From Oxytricha trifallax (lineage: Eukaryota > Ciliophora > Spirotrichea > Sporadotrichida > Oxytrichidae): 64,000 nt of DNA. Within the stretch, counting starts at the first letter, position 1; every line of letters starts with the position of its first letter. Shown here one piece after another: positions 13,001 to 24,700 of this stretch. Both the position numbers and the translations under genes were made by a program. Below the pieces are notes generated by a model. It saw only the letters and a program-made list of their open reading frames with translations. It did not search any database and was not told the origin of the DNA. The stretch is from assembly GCA_000711775.1 (NCBI GenBank), contig ARYC01017570.1, positions 17,468 to 81,467 on the forward strand, read 5' to 3'.

Positions 13001-14060
13001 AATTAATCATTTAATGGATGCGTACCTATTATTCTGATAACTATCACACACTCTACAAGCTAAAGTTATTTATGACTGTTACTAATGCTCTTTAAAATGC
13101 GATTTCAGGCCAAATTATATCCAGTTTCTTCTCAAGTTTCTGGATGAGAGTAAAAGTTTTTCATATTAGTTCTTTAGTTATTATTCTCGAGTTAAGTGAA
13201 AATCTCTATAGGGAATATCACTGGAAACTAAAGGAATTCCTCTATAAGCATAGAGCTTTTCTGAATTGGGACTTTTACATATTTCAACAATTTTACCGAC
13301 TCTAATATCCATTTATGAGAGGCCTGGAATTTATTCCTCTACAGCCTTTTTAGCTGGAGCTTTCTTGTTCTGTTGTTATTATTGCTTTGGCTTCTTTTCT
13401 TGTTAAAGTTGCTTTGCTTTTGCTCTTCATTTTGAGAAACTTGAGTGCTTAAAGTTGAATAAACTCCTTCGTAAGGTTTTACTTTATGCTTAACTTCCTC
13501 TTTGCCATTTAGAGCTCCTCTTTTCTTTTCCTTGGCGTGTTGAATTTTCCAAGTTTTTTTCAATTGACTCTTGATTGGTGCCTCTGCGTTCTTTTCATCA
13601 GGGAAGCCCACTAAAAGATGGTGCTGTGTTAATTGCTCCAACATTCTTGGGAATTTTTGGGCATTATCAATCCATCTGAAAGCGTGTGGTGTGGGACTTG
13701 TTTCTTATCGTAGTCAATGAAGGTATTGAGGTATTCAATGATATGAGCGAGAGATGAATATCAACACCAGTGATTGAGTGACCAAAGAGAACATTATTAG
13801 TTCCAAATGACTGTTCTAGTGCTTAACCAACTTTTCTGGTGATATTCTGGTTGCCAATTAAATCATGCTTTAGAGCTCAAGTCTGGTAGCTTAATCAGAC
13901 TATCCCGAAGATATCCTCTTCAAGATAGACAGATCTAGCTATTTCCAATATAATTGAAGCTGGGTTGGCAGTTTAATCTGGATGTTCCTCTAAACCTGGA
14001 CCAGCACTTTAACTCTGAATCAAGAATGGTAACTATATCGCTTTCAATTTCATTTTAAGT
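13001..14060 (-). pseudogene. GST_C plus tRNA-binding-domain protein, AIMP1/Arc1-like (frame-broken)
   Basis: Reading the reverse strand from 14060: a GST C-terminal-like domain (DLIGNQNITRKVGQALEQSF; VLFGHSITGVDIHL; AHIIEYLNTFIDYDKK; FRWIDNAQKFPRM), a basic Lys/Asn/Gln linker starting near 13644 (KEKKRGALNGKEEVKHKVK), then the start of an EMAPII/tRNA-binding OB fold (MDIRVGKIVEICKSPNSEKL) at about 13320-13250 with degraded continuation. This order is that of Arc1p and AIMP1/p43-type proteins, which bind tRNA and scaffold aminoacyl-tRNA synthetases in the cytosol. The frame is broken at least four times (for example near 13930, 13870 and 13690), mostly by one base. The decay runs into the MRH-like gene downstream on the same strand. 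Confidence 0.6.
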
Positions 14061-14407
14061 TTGTAGATATGTTATCTGCATTAGAAATTTATGTCTGATC
14101 TTTGAAAATAACTAATCAATTTTTACTTTTATTTATTTTTTACTCTTTTATTAACATTTATTTTTTTTAATGAGAATCTGTTTTATTCAAGCGCAATCTT
14201 TTAAAACTGGTGGGCATAGTTTAACTGGAATATATTGATCAGCATTCCAAAATGCTGAATTGTCAAATTACAATCACAAAAAGTAAGCAATTTTTTATTG
14301 TTAAATTTTCTTATATATCTGCAAAAGTCCTCTAGAATTGTTCAATTTCATAGAATTGGTAGCATCTTAAGTTAAAATAATAAATAAATAAAATTTATTA
14401 ATAAAAT

Positions 14408-14821
14408 AATATTGAAGGAATATATTCGAATTTGGGAAATTAATTTAAATTAAATAAATAATTAAATTAATGACAGTTAAAGTTGGCCAATTCAAACGAT
14501 CTTAGGCTCTTTCGATAGAGAATTCAAAATTAGCTGGACTTTACTATTGGCGGTACTATTTTATCGCATCCCTGGAGAGAGATAACTTGAGTTTAATGTG
14601 AGGGTATAATTTAATGAATTTAGAGGCATTTAATAAAACTCAAGTTATCTCTCTCCAGGGATGCAATAAATAGTACAGCCAATAGTAAAGTCCAGCTAAT
14701 TTTGAATTCTCTATCGAAAGAGCCTAAGATCGTTTGAATTGGCCAACTTTAACTGCAAATAATTTAATTAATTATTTAATTTAAATTATTTTCCCAAAAT
14801 CGAATGTATTCCTACAATATT
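14408..14821. mobile_element. foldback element, copy B
   Basis: Same architecture as copy A (414 bp). The outer ends are GGAATATATTCGAATTTGGG on the left and its near-complement to 14820. Both arms have TTCAAAATTAGCTGGACTTT and ACTATTGGC. The copy-specific core GCATCCCTGGAGAGAGATAA is mirrored in the opposite arm as CTCTCTCCAGGGATGCAATA. The spacer is about 14600-14635. No coding capacity. Confidence 0.85.
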
Positions 14822-14974
14822 ATAAACAATTAAATATTTATTCTCTTAAGATATTACTTATTTTTATTAATATTTAATAATTATTTTAATTTACTATTTC
14901 CATTCATACTTTATTTTACTTTTGGTAAAAAAATTTTATTAAAAAAAATTTTAAAATTGCCTGAGTTATTATAA

Positions 14975-16993
14975 TTATTGCAGGAATACGTTCAATTTGG
15001 GAAAATGAATTTAAATTAAATGAATTAATTATTAAATTCATGGCAGTTATCAGATCTAAAGTGACTCAAAATTCAAATCTTAAAGATCTTAAGGTAGATC
15101 CCGCAATTTTAGATGGACTATACTATAGACAATATTCCTGAATCATTCCAGGAAATGAAATATTTTAATTTTAAGCAATCTCCCAAAAACAGTAAAAGGC
15201 GTTCTCTTCTTTGGTGATGAGATAAATTCATTCTAACAATAACAATCATTCTCTTATGTTTGATGAGCTGTCCAGAGACTACAATGAAGCCAGGATTTGG
15301 AGATATTTTCCAAAAACATAACTGAAGGTAATTAATTAATTTTAATTTAATTTAATAATCATAATAATAATTAATCAGTTTGGGGTTTCTGGTCCCTATG
15401 ATCATGAGTAAAAAAACAAATGTCTTTTAAATTAATTCAAGCTAATCTTCCCTTATTTCCCACTAGTTTCATCTTCATTGAAGGGGCTATGGTCTGCTAT
15501 TCAGTAGAGTCATTGTTGTTTTCTCATTCTGTTTCTTCCTCTGGTATAGTTCTGACTTAGTTTGGTAAGTCTGGTCTCTTTCAGTGTGATGGCACTCAAT
15601 ATTAATTGGGTGGTAGTTTCCTCCTTTATCTTAAGTGACTAAAGTATAGGAGTTGGTTTACCTAATCATATTTGAGTTTAACTAAAAATGGGAAAGAACT
15701 CCTAATCTTATTGAAAAATAATCTTCTTTAGTATTTTCATTTTTTTGTTTGACTTCTTCACTAATTTATAAAGATTAATTGTGTTCCAGATCTTCTTGGC
15801 GTTAAAGATAATCATCGCATTTATGAAGAGTCTCTCTGTTTTGGGTTCAGTCTAAATATTATAAATTTATGGATAATATTTTTATCTTTAATTGATTTGA
15901 TAATTCTTTTTTACGATTAAATAGTAATAGGATCCGTAATTATGTGACGTTAGATGGTATACTTCTTAAGAAGTCGACTGCTTCTCAGAAACTGATCTTC
16001 CTTCATACTGCATAGGGTCATAGTCTAGAGGGACTCTTGTAGAAAAATGGGTTCTTAAGGAAGAAATTTTTTCTATTATTAGTTCTTGAATATTTTATAG
16101 ATAAAGATCCTGGTAGTTAGGTTTCTATAGTTGTGTTAAGAGTGAGCCTTCTGCGATGTTAAGAGGTTCATAAGAGTTTTTAAAAATGGGGTTTTGTTGA
16201 TAGTGTTTTTGTGTTTTCTGGATTTCAAGGAGGTTTGTAGGAATTATACAACATTGATTAGTCTATAATTTTTTTAACCAAAATTCTCTCTGGACCATGA
16301 GTTTACCTTGGGAGCTTTAGGTTAATGGACATCTTTTACCGGATATGGTTGAGGAGTGTTTGCCTTTTTGTTGTTTGGTCTCAGAGGCTTTTCAATTAGA
16401 GATCTGTTTTTCCTTTTAAATAGTAGGATTTTGGGTGACACGTATATATCTACTTGGAGTCAAGAGACAAGTCGTTTAGTTTCTAGATCTAGTTGTCTCT
16501 TTCAATTATTTGGTCAAGCTGTCGTCTCTGGAACTTGATTTGTTCCTGAATCATCATCTCTGCGGTGAGCCTGAGAAGGTATTATTGTCTTTATTCCTTG
16601 TATGAATGTTAGTACTCCTCAGTTTCAGGTTCAAAGTCTGAGATATCTGAGTCTGTGTCTGAATCATCTTACCAAGCGTCATGTGAAGAGTCGTCATCTT
16701 GTTCACTTAGAATTTAGTGACAGCAATCAATTAGGTATGCTTAGGTATAGCGCTTGTTATATTTAGAGGTTGTTTCTCCCGATTTCAAACAAAAATTCAA
16801 TAATTAGTTGGTGAATATGGGATAAATGGTCCAATCTATGAATAAGTGGTCCAATCTATGACTGGAGGAAAATTAATACGCTTAAACTCGTAATTGTACT
16901 CCTTTCGGTTCTATTGTACTTTTCGGAAAGTTTAATTTTAATTTATAAATATTTTATTTAATTTCCCCAAAATCAAATGTATTCCTACAATAT
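14975..16993. mobile_element. long (2.0 kb) member of the foldback family
   Basis: The left end at 14976 (TTGCAGGAATACGTTCAATT) and the right end at 16966-16993 (complement of TTGTAGGAATACATTTGATT) match the ends of the short copies in inverted orientation. Between them lies about 1.9 kb with a decayed ORF, so this may be a remnant of the fuller element from which the short palindromes derive. The left arm (15050-15330) is related to sequences at 32680-33010 and to the right arm of copy F. A direct repeat (GGTCCAATCTATGA twice) lies at about 16828-16861. Confidence 0.6.
15450..16735 (-). pseudogene. decayed ORF inside the long foldback element
   Basis: The reverse strand shows an acidic N-terminal block (SEQDDDSSHDAWQDDSDTDS; DISDFEPETEEY), a glutamine/charged helix (MMIQEQIKFQRRQLDQIIER), then a basic Pro/Asn-containing stretch and, after TGAs and frame changes, TEPKTERLFINAMIIFNAKK. 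The acidic block resembles in style the acidic segment of the retroelement ORF1 proteins elsewhere in the window, but no alignment is claimed. No DDE, RT or helicase motif was seen. It is probably the relic of a protein encoded by the fuller element. Confidence 0.4.
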
Positions 16994-17059
16994 TAATGAT
17001 TTATCTCATAATTCAAATAAAAACCCCAAAAATTCTTTTTAGGTTACATAAACAATATA

Positions 17060-17479
17060 ACATTGTAGGAATACATTTGATTAGGAAAATAAATAATTAA
17101 ATTAAAATAATTATAATTCGTGGCAGTTAACTTTCTGGAAACATAAACTAAAGGGTACTTGTTTGATAGAAAAATCAAAATTAGATGGACTTTACTATTG
17201 GCGGTACCCCTCTATCGCATCCCTGAAGCGAGATAACTCGACTTTAATTTTGGGTGATTTGTTTAGTTTATTTTAATGAAAAAATTAAAGTTGATTTATC
17301 TCGCTTCAGGGATGCGATAGAGGGGTACCGCTATGAGTAAAGTCCAGCTAATTTTGATTTCTCTTTCAAACAAGTACCATATTGTCTAGGTTTCCAGAAA
17401 GTTAACTGCCACTAATTTTAATGATTAATTATTTTAATTTAATTATTTATTTTCCAAATCAAATGTATTCCTACAATAT
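17060..17479. mobile_element. foldback element, copy D
   Basis: A 420 bp palindrome beginning 67 bp after the long element. The ends are TTGTAGGAATACATTTGATT and complement. Arms hold ACTTTACTATTGGCGGTACC and the copy-specific GCATCCCTGAAGCGAGATAA mirrored on the other side. Some mismatches between arms (for example GCTATGAGTAAAG against the expected GCCAATAGTAAAG) show it is older than copy A. Confidence 0.85.
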
Positions 17480-18364
17480 ATTTATGTCACTCTATTGATT
17501 CTGAATATTATTAGCATTGAATAATTGAATTAACAGCTTTGATATGGTAACTATCATAATTTAAATTCCTCAAACTAAATGTATTGCTAAATTATAAAGG
17601 AAGAAAAATAAGATATTTTATTTTAAGATTTAGCATATAATCCTTGTTATAATAATAAATAACCTATTAGAAATATAAAGTTTAAATACTCAAAAATTTG
17701 GATATATTTCTTAAATAATTTTTGGGTTTTTTCAATGAGAAATATTAAGTTTTTAGTTTACATATGAAATGAAAAAGTATAACTAGATTTGATTTACATT
17801 AGAATAATTTTGAATTTTATAACTAAAAAATGACTTAAAGTATAAATAAAAATAAAATATTTAATTATAGTATAAAATAATATTTTAGTCATGAATATGC
17901 TATTCATTTTATAATTAAAAATAATTAACATATTGAGTAAATTTTTGATTTAAATATTTAGTATCAATTTACAATGATAAAATAATGTTCAACTTATCAT
18001 AAAATATATATTATAGAAAAGTAAAAATTTATTAGTTAAAATATTTATGAAAAGATCTCTGGGTCTTATTCTGAACATTTGTCTAACTTATAATTTAGAG
18101 TTGATTATTTATCTGAAGAAGACTTGTAGATTTTCCAAAAATTTAGAATCATAAAAAAATTATAACAAAAAAATTTATCCATAGAATTAATATATAAAAA
18201 GAGAGTGAAGTTCCTTAGATGGCATTAATTAAGATCATAAACTTATCACAAATTAAAGATATCTAAAAGAGCTTTTTGATAATAGAGATTGACAAATTGA
18301 GTTATCTAAGGATAAATCTTTTAAATATAAAGTAATTTAAAATTTTAATTCAAATTATTGTTAT
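17480..18364. other. AT-rich spacer
   Basis: About 85% AT. Nothing recognisable apart from a weak coding-like run on the forward strand near 18205-18300 (EVPQMALIKIINLSQIKDI). Confidence 0.4.
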
Positions 18365-18392
18365 AATATAATAATAATAATAATAATAATAT

Positions 18393-18475
18393 AATTAATC
18401 CACATCGGGAGCTCAAGGCCCCCCCGGATGTATGTAGTGGTTATCACTATGTAAGGGACAAGCCCTTTATAATTA
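18393..18475 (-). other. conserved 3' hairpin region of element alpha
   Basis: In reading direction: AAGGG-CTTGT-CCCTT stem-loop, then TAGTG-ATAAC-CACTA stem-loop, then GGGGG...CCC with CCTTGAG between, then the ATT tail. The same series occurs at the 3' ends of the elements at 34771-34855 and 38130-38205 with different stem bases, as expected for a conserved RNA structure recognised by an RT. Confidence 0.55.
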
Positions 18476-18510
18476 ATTGTGAACATTCTGTTTAAGGTAT
18501 ACTAAATTCT

Positions 18511-19136
18511 TCATCTTCTTCCTTTACTATTGTTTCCTTTTCTTTTCTTGTTGTGTCTTCTTTTGTTTGGTCTGTTGGTTCTTCTCTTCTTGTGTTTTTT
18601 GGAGTTGAAAATCTGGATGTTGTCTCCAGATTCTTTGAATCTAAGTCCATTGTCAAATGCTTAGATTCTGATTGAGAAGTTGATTTCTTTAAGGACTATT
18701 GGTTTCTTAAGCCTTGTAGTGAGGAGCTAGACTATGTCTGTTTTATGAATTATGCATGCTTCTGTGGGCATTTTATGTGAATCTTTACTTTATTTGTGAA
18801 GTCTTCTGATTAAATATGAATCAAAATGCAGCTATCGCTGTTGGCCTCTGTGTTTTTCATGATGATAAGGGAGAAGAGTCTAATCATGTTTACTACTTCT
18901 AGGTCTACTTGAATTCCTAGTTTGTTTGAAATAGACGTTTGCAATGTAAAGTCATTTTAGACATAGATTGCTTTTGCTGTTGTTTAGTATAATGGTGAGA
19001 AGATCATTAGTGCGTTAGCAAACTTGTTAGCATTTTCAAAGAGTTTTGAGTTGAAGCAGGAGATCCAAATAGAGATGCATGCCTCTCTTTTGTCAAGTCT
19101 GTCTTGGAGATCAGCTTTGGTAATTTGCTACTGCAT
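18511..19136 (-). CDS. retroelement ORF1b, basic C-terminus (one frameshift)
   Basis: Starts at ATG 19136 (MQQQITKADLQDRLDKREAC) and ends at TGA 18511-18513 in another frame. The protein-like reading shifts frame around 18860-18800, so this copy needs one frame change. The C-terminus is strongly basic (KKHKKRRTNRPNKRRHNKK), as expected of a nucleic-acid-binding tail. The sister element's ORF1b at 34878-35513 aligns over the N-terminus (KREACISIW against TRESCISIW) and the basic tail, which supports the reading. Function beyond RNA binding is unknown. Confidence 0.55.
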
Positions 19137-19239
19137 ATATAGTAGGTCCTCTTTTATAATTAATTATTATTAATTAATAGTTGGATCCAAGACTATTAAT
19201 TAATTTTTTTCTATTTAATACTAATTTTTATTAAGTGCT

Positions 19240-19974
19240 TCACTGTTTTTTAAAAAAAATTTCATCAAGTGCGTCATTTCTTAAATTGAGTATGTTTTTA
19301 TAGTATTACCTAATCTCCTCATAGTATGAATGGAGGGGGTGGTAATGGTGTTCTGAGCCTCGGAGGGTTTGTTCGATTGAGTCTTCACTGTATGACTCGT
19401 CACTGTAGATTTATTTATTTTCGTCGCTCCAGTTAGAGACGTCGTCCTCGTAGATTATTTTCTTTTCTATCTTTTTCGGAACCTTGATTTTGTTGAGTTT
19501 GGGTTGGTTCTGTTAGATAGAATAGTAGGGCTCACTTTATGTATTGAGTTGGGGATAGTCTCTCTTTTACTTTTGTTGTAGTTGATCTGTTTGGGGACTG
19601 GGTGCTGACTAGTCATTTTAGCCTGAGTTTGAGAGTGTTTTTGACTGTTCTACTTAGGGTTTGATAAACTTGTTGTTTACCCTTAGTAGTCTGAGTAGTT
19701 GGTATGTTTGTCTGATCCAAAGTTAGTGCGTAGATTCATCGTTTTCAGGTAGGAACTATAGTTTGTTGTGTTCTATTTAGTACTGGTTAATGTGTTCCTG
19801 TTCTTTCTTGATAATTCTTTTAATGATGAAAGCTATCGCTTCTAGCATGTGTAGTCCCAACTCATCTTTGTTGTTTCTGATAATTTTTGTTGTCAAGTGA
19901 GCTAGATGCGAGAAAATTTTTTTTTCTGCAAGCGAATATATTAGATCTTGGTCTGGTGCGTTTAGTATACCCAT
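19240..19974 (-). CDS. retroelement ORF1a protein, 244 aa
   Basis: An intact ORF from ATG at 19974 (MGILNAPDQDLIYSLAEKK) to TGA at 19240-19242 with many TAA/TAG Gln codons. The N-terminal ~80 residues are helical with a conserved LGLHMLEAIAFI segment also present in the sister element (WGLHMLEILTFIARKLI). A Gln-rich middle is followed by an acidic Ser/Asp/Tyr block (EDDVSNWSDENK). No RNA-recognition or zinc-knuckle motif was found. Role inferred from position only: the first protein of a retroelement, probably binding RNA or multimerising. ORF1b follows about 100 bp downstream. Confidence 0.65.
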
Positions 19975-20109
19975 TCTGTGTTTGTTATTTTATTTTAAAA
20001 TTTTTTTTTTCAAATTATTATTAATTAGCATATATTCATGAAAAAACTGCTTTCTTTAAAACTATTTTTAAAAGATTATATAACTATTTGATATCTTTAA
20101 GATTGAGTG

Positions 20110-20335
20110 TAGTGTGCATTTAGAGGGATCGAATACTAATCTAAAACATGTCAAAGATTCAATTTAATTTTAGAACAACTTAATCTACTTATGGCATTAA
20201 ATATCCCAATTTGGGAGGTTGCTGCTAGCTTAAACTTAAAATATTTGAATATATTTTCGAGTTAATTATATGATTTTTTTTTGAAAAATGCTTTAAACAT
20301 ATACAATTTAATTTAAAAGAAATAGCTATGCTTTA
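20110..20335 (+). CDS. coding-like segment, unidentified
   Basis: A TGA-free forward frame reads CAFRGIEYQSKTCQRF, NLILEQLNLLMALNIP, IWEVAASLNLKYLNIF. The composition (Leu, Ala, Glu, Cys, Trp) departs from the flanking AT-rich DNA. No start or splice sites were fixed. Candidate exon only. Confidence 0.28.
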
Positions 20336-20912
20336 AATGAGAATCAATGCCTATTCGTTAAAAAGATAATAATTATTTTACAAGTAAATTAATTAGTAAA
20401 CTGAAATTATAAAATGAAATGATAGAATTAAGATTTTTAAAAAAATCAGTTTAATATGATGAACTTCTAATTTGTATTTAATGTATTATTCATAATATAA
20501 AGATATTCTCGATTAAAATATTTAAATGACTAGTGAAACGAAAAACTGTTATTACATTGATCATTGAGAGTTGTTTTACAGATAATTGACTGAATAATTT
20601 TGCAAATATTCAATTGTTTATTATCATGGGTTTGGATTCTTTTTAAGATGCAAAAATTTAAATAACCCTTATTGTTTAAATTAAAGTTTGAACTCCATAT
20701 TGAATGATTCCAAGCCGATTTTAAAATTTTATAAATTTTATAGAGCTCTTATAGGGAAATGTTGTATTACTATCTTCTACAGATAGCAAACAACAAATAT
20801 AAAAATACACGAAAAAAATAGAATATAATGCAGTAGATAAAAAAATTATACAAGATTATATGATCAATAATTTATAGTAAGTTTTAATTTGCAAGTTAAA
20901 CGAATAGAGGAG

Positions 20913-21706
20913 TCTATAAAAAATAATAATATTGTTAAAATAGATAAAAATAGGAAATTTAAGAAACACAATTAAATTAGAATCATTTTAGTAATTATAA
21001 CTGTCATGAATTAGGAGTATTAGTAAGTGTAATTAGATTTAGTATTAAAATTTAATTAATTAATAAATGATTAAATATATTAAAAAGTGGTCAGGTGGTC
21101 TGGCCGGAGTTTTTGGTGGTCCACCGCAATATAATATCAGAAGTATGGCGGCGTGGATTTCAGGTACACGGGGTGTTTCATAGTCATCACATCAAACACA
21201 CTGCCGTTTAGTAAGATGGACCCCGAAGATGCCAATGCTTTCAAGTCGAGATGTTTGCTCTGCCAATCCGAGATACCGACACAAAGCGGGGAGGAGGCAT
21301 TCCCATTAACAGCGCCAATGGTAGCCCGGTTCCTCTACTCAAGATTTCAAACTGATCAGGGAGCCAAGAAGGCAGCCGATTGAGAAGACACAGCCGGTGG
21401 TCAGAGACAGAGGAGAGATGTCTAGTGAGTGAAAGCAGTATTAGCTTAATCTACACATTCGTAATTATTAAACTAATTATATATTACATTGCGGTGGACC
21501 ACCAAAAACTCCGGCCAGACCACGACCACCTGACCACTTTTTAATATATTAATCATTTATTAATTAATCAAATTTTAATACTAAATCTAATTACACTTAC
21601 TAATACTCCTAATTCATGACAGTTATAATTACTAAAATGATTCTAATTTAATTGTATTTCTTAAATTTCCTATTTTTATCTATTTTAACAATAATAAAAA
21701 ATAGAA
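20913..21706. mobile_element. foldback element with GC-rich Rep-like loop
   Basis: Two ~220 bp arms (20913-21134 and 21487-21706) are inverted repeats with only a few mismatches. Their inner ends are GC-rich (GTGGTCAGGTGGTC, GGCCGGAGTTTTTGGTGGTC), the outer parts AT-rich. The 350 bp loop is about 50% GC and encodes a Rep/SF3-helicase-like fragment. Sequence and ends differ from the other foldback family. Probably a palindromic element that captured a foreign coding segment. Confidence 0.8.
21138..21383 (+). CDS. fragment resembling an SF3 (Rep-type) helicase
   Basis: The frame runs from the left arm through the loop to TGA 21381-21383. It contains YGGVDFRYTGCFIVITSNTL, followed by PFSKMDPEDANAFKSRCLLC. 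A hydrophobic strand followed by [ST]SN and Pro is motif C of superfamily-3 helicases in Rep proteins of small DNA replicons, and the downstream Asp/Ala-F-x-S-R fits the arginine-finger neighbourhood. Walker A and the nuclease domain are absent, so it is only a C-terminal slice. It has no ATG (a GTG lies at 21153) and no TAA/TAG Gln codons in its loop part, unlike the ciliate ORFs here. Composition suggests transfer from outside. Family call by motif only. Confidence 0.4.
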   Translation, partial: QKYGGVDFRYTGCFIVITSNTLPFSKMDPEDANAFKSRCLLCQSEIPTQSGEEAFPLTAPMVARFLYSRFQTDQGAKKAAD

Positions 21707-24700
21707 TACTAAGAGAGCCTTTAATAACATTTTAAGATTTTTAAAGAAAGAAAATTGATTTAAATTAATTTAAACATATAATATTTGGGTAATTTAAAAT
21801 TTCTCAAAAGATTTTTTATTTTTTGATTAAATTTGTTAATAATCAATTTTTTTAATTATATTAATTATTCTATTTGATAGCTTGTTATTTTAATGATATC
21901 AGGTTTTTCATAATTTATTCTTAAAATAAAAATTTAGAAAATAAATTAAAAATATTTTTTAAGTCATTATAGTATGACATTCAACTTATTGTCTAGATTT
22001 TTTATTTACTATTGATCTCTCTGGTAATTTATATTAATATTTTTTTCGGTTTTTTTTGGTTTTTAAATCATTTTAATTTATTTTCTATATATTGGATAAC
22101 TGAAAGTCTAGGCGTTTCAGACTTTTGAGTTAGTTCCTAACAAGTAAATTAGTTTTTAATTAATAAAACAAATCTATTGTTTTCAGTAATTTAATTATGT
22201 TTAATATTTCCTTACTGTAAGAATCGTACTTTTTATCGTTTTCTTCTGAGAGAACCATTTAACATTTAGATGTTCTATTGAGTCAGGCTACAATTATTAT
22301 CTATACCCTCTTTGGCAATTTTTTCTAAGATAGCATCAAGTAGCTTTTAAAATGACTGTCATTTTTATAAGCTGGGAGTTACTATAAAATTATTTAGCTA
22401 TTAATATACAAAAAAGAATTAAACTTTAGTATTTTATTCATAAAAATTGATTATTTTTACTTGAATCAAATTTCTTGATTGTAGGGTATTCTTAGGATAG
22501 AAAGCTAATGAGATTATGAAACTAGCAAGAGTTAAATTTGGTTTGCCATTGATGATAAGCTTAATTAAGGTCTGTTGGCTCTAGCCCCCATAATGTTATA
22601 AAATCGGACATTACTATATCCAGCATACCATTAGATCTTAAGTTCAGAGACATAATTTTTTTTATAATTTAATAGTACAATAGAGAATCGTATTTTCTCT
22701 CTATATTTTTAAATGTCTACTAAAAGATTATTATTCAAAAAATTTTATCTGATTAGATTTTTTCAAACTAAATCAATTTATTGTGTTTGCAATTATTTGT
22801 TTAATTTTATTTCTCTATATAAATTAATTTGATTTTTTTATTCAGTCTGATAATTTATTGACTTATGAATTGTTTTGAAATAAATTTCTGATCTCAAAAA
22901 TAATTTTTTTATTATTATAGTATAATATATTTTTCGATAAAGTAGAAATAATGAATCAATCAATTAAATGTTTAAAAGTCATTTTATAATGTATAAATTT
23001 GACTAATTAAAATTATTAGTGTTTTGGAATTATTAAATTTCTTTGCTTTTCCGCTCTTTAAAAGGTTATTATATTTTTATTTTAGCATTTTAATTAAATG
23101 TATTTATTTTTAACTTTAATTTATGATTTTTAACAATTTTATGCATTTAAATTATTGATAGAATAAATCAAGATATAATTAAAGATTAGCTGGTGAAATA
23201 TATATATATAAGGGCATTTCCACAAAATTTACAGCTCAGCTTAATTAGAGCTTATGAGGTACTTCAATAAATTAAACACACCCAAGAAAGAGTCTGAAAA
23301 TAAGATTACATGTAAATATGAAAGAATTAGAAGTTGCAATTTGAATATAAATATATAGTTTGTTTAATGAATTTTCACATATAGTTTTAAGAATCATCAA
23401 TTATCAATAATAAGTAATATTAGATTGAGTTTGATTATTGAGGTTTATATTTTATTCAAAATCTCAAATTAATTACGAAATACAATCGAATTCAATAAAA
23501 ATGAATAAAATAACAAGAGAAAAATTTGTTTATGTACTCCTTTAAACGATAAGTAAGTATTGCAACTTTTTTGGAACAATTTTTATTTAAAAAATAAATA
23601 AAAATTAAAACTGAAAAAAGCAACAAAACTATTGAATCTATTAAGTAATAGAGTATCAATCATAAAATACCCAAATCCTCAGAATTACTTATATCAACCA
23701 AAGCACCTAAAATCTTACTGAAGAGATTTTGAAGTTAAGATTTAATTCTATCAGTTAAAACTCTTCTAATAATTTAATTAAAAATAGAGCAACTTATTCA
23801 GTTTTTATTATCTATTCTATTAATTATTTTTTCTCCAGAAATAATTCTAAGATACTTTTGAATGTTTTAAGAACATAAAATTTAATATCTATATAGTATT
23901 TTATTAGAGAGACACGTCTCTTAGTTATATTAAAATTATCACTTATATATATAGATAGAATATTTTCCTTCTAGTTTTATGCATATTATCATCATCATCA
24001 TATATTTGAATGCTTTTTAATTAATTAAAAAAATAATTGGACGTAATAATTCTTATACTAATGGTATAACTCATATTATTTTGAGATTATCTAAAAATAA
24101 TTTAGATAATTTTATAATTTATTCAGAAAATTATTATAATTGAAAAGATGAGTAAATTAAATTATTAGATTTAATATTCTTAATTTATTTAATAATCTAC
24201 TTTTTAAATAATCATTGATAAATCTAATTCATTGATCTGTAATATATAATTTTAGTAATAATATTAATAATTGTTCCATTTTAATAATTGCTTTTCAATT
24301 ACTGTGATTTTTAGTAATTTATCGGTTTGAGTCTGATTTATTCTTAGATTAGAACAATGTATTTAAACTAGAGTTTATAAATTGTTAGTATTGAATATTA
24401 TTGTTTTCTACATAAATCTTTTCACAACCTAATTCATATTTGTGATTTGATTAGATTGCATAAATATTCTTAAAATGAATATTATAGTTATTTTTAAAAC
24501 TAATTTGAAATATTTTTCTAATCTCATGATAATTTTAATGACCATTTTATTGATAATTATAATTATATCTATTGAAGTTTATGGCTTGCAAGCTTGCACG
24601 CTTTTGTCTGTATATATTAATCAAATATATTAATATTTTAATCATCTTCATTAACCCTGCTTGAGATTTGTATATTTTAATCTACTTTAACCTATAAAAT

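Larger units (their letters stand above)
18365..19990 (-). mobile_element. non-LTR-type retroelement without RT (element alpha)
   Basis: The element reads right to left: a 5' end near 19990, ORF1a (19974-19240), ORF1b (19136-18511), a short 3' region with hairpins, and an ATT-repeat tail at 18365-18392. The last ~70 bp (CCGGGGGGGCCTTGAGC, GATGTGGATTAATTAT) closely match the 3' end of the RT-bearing element at 38180-38210. No RT is encoded. Its sister copy is at 34763-36345. The structure suggests a non-autonomous partner mobilised by a related RT. Confidence 0.7.

Noticed and set aside
16356..16538. Forward 60-codon ORF in the long foldback element
   Set aside because: The reverse strand here carries the acidic/Gln-rich relic; the forward frame looks like its shadow.
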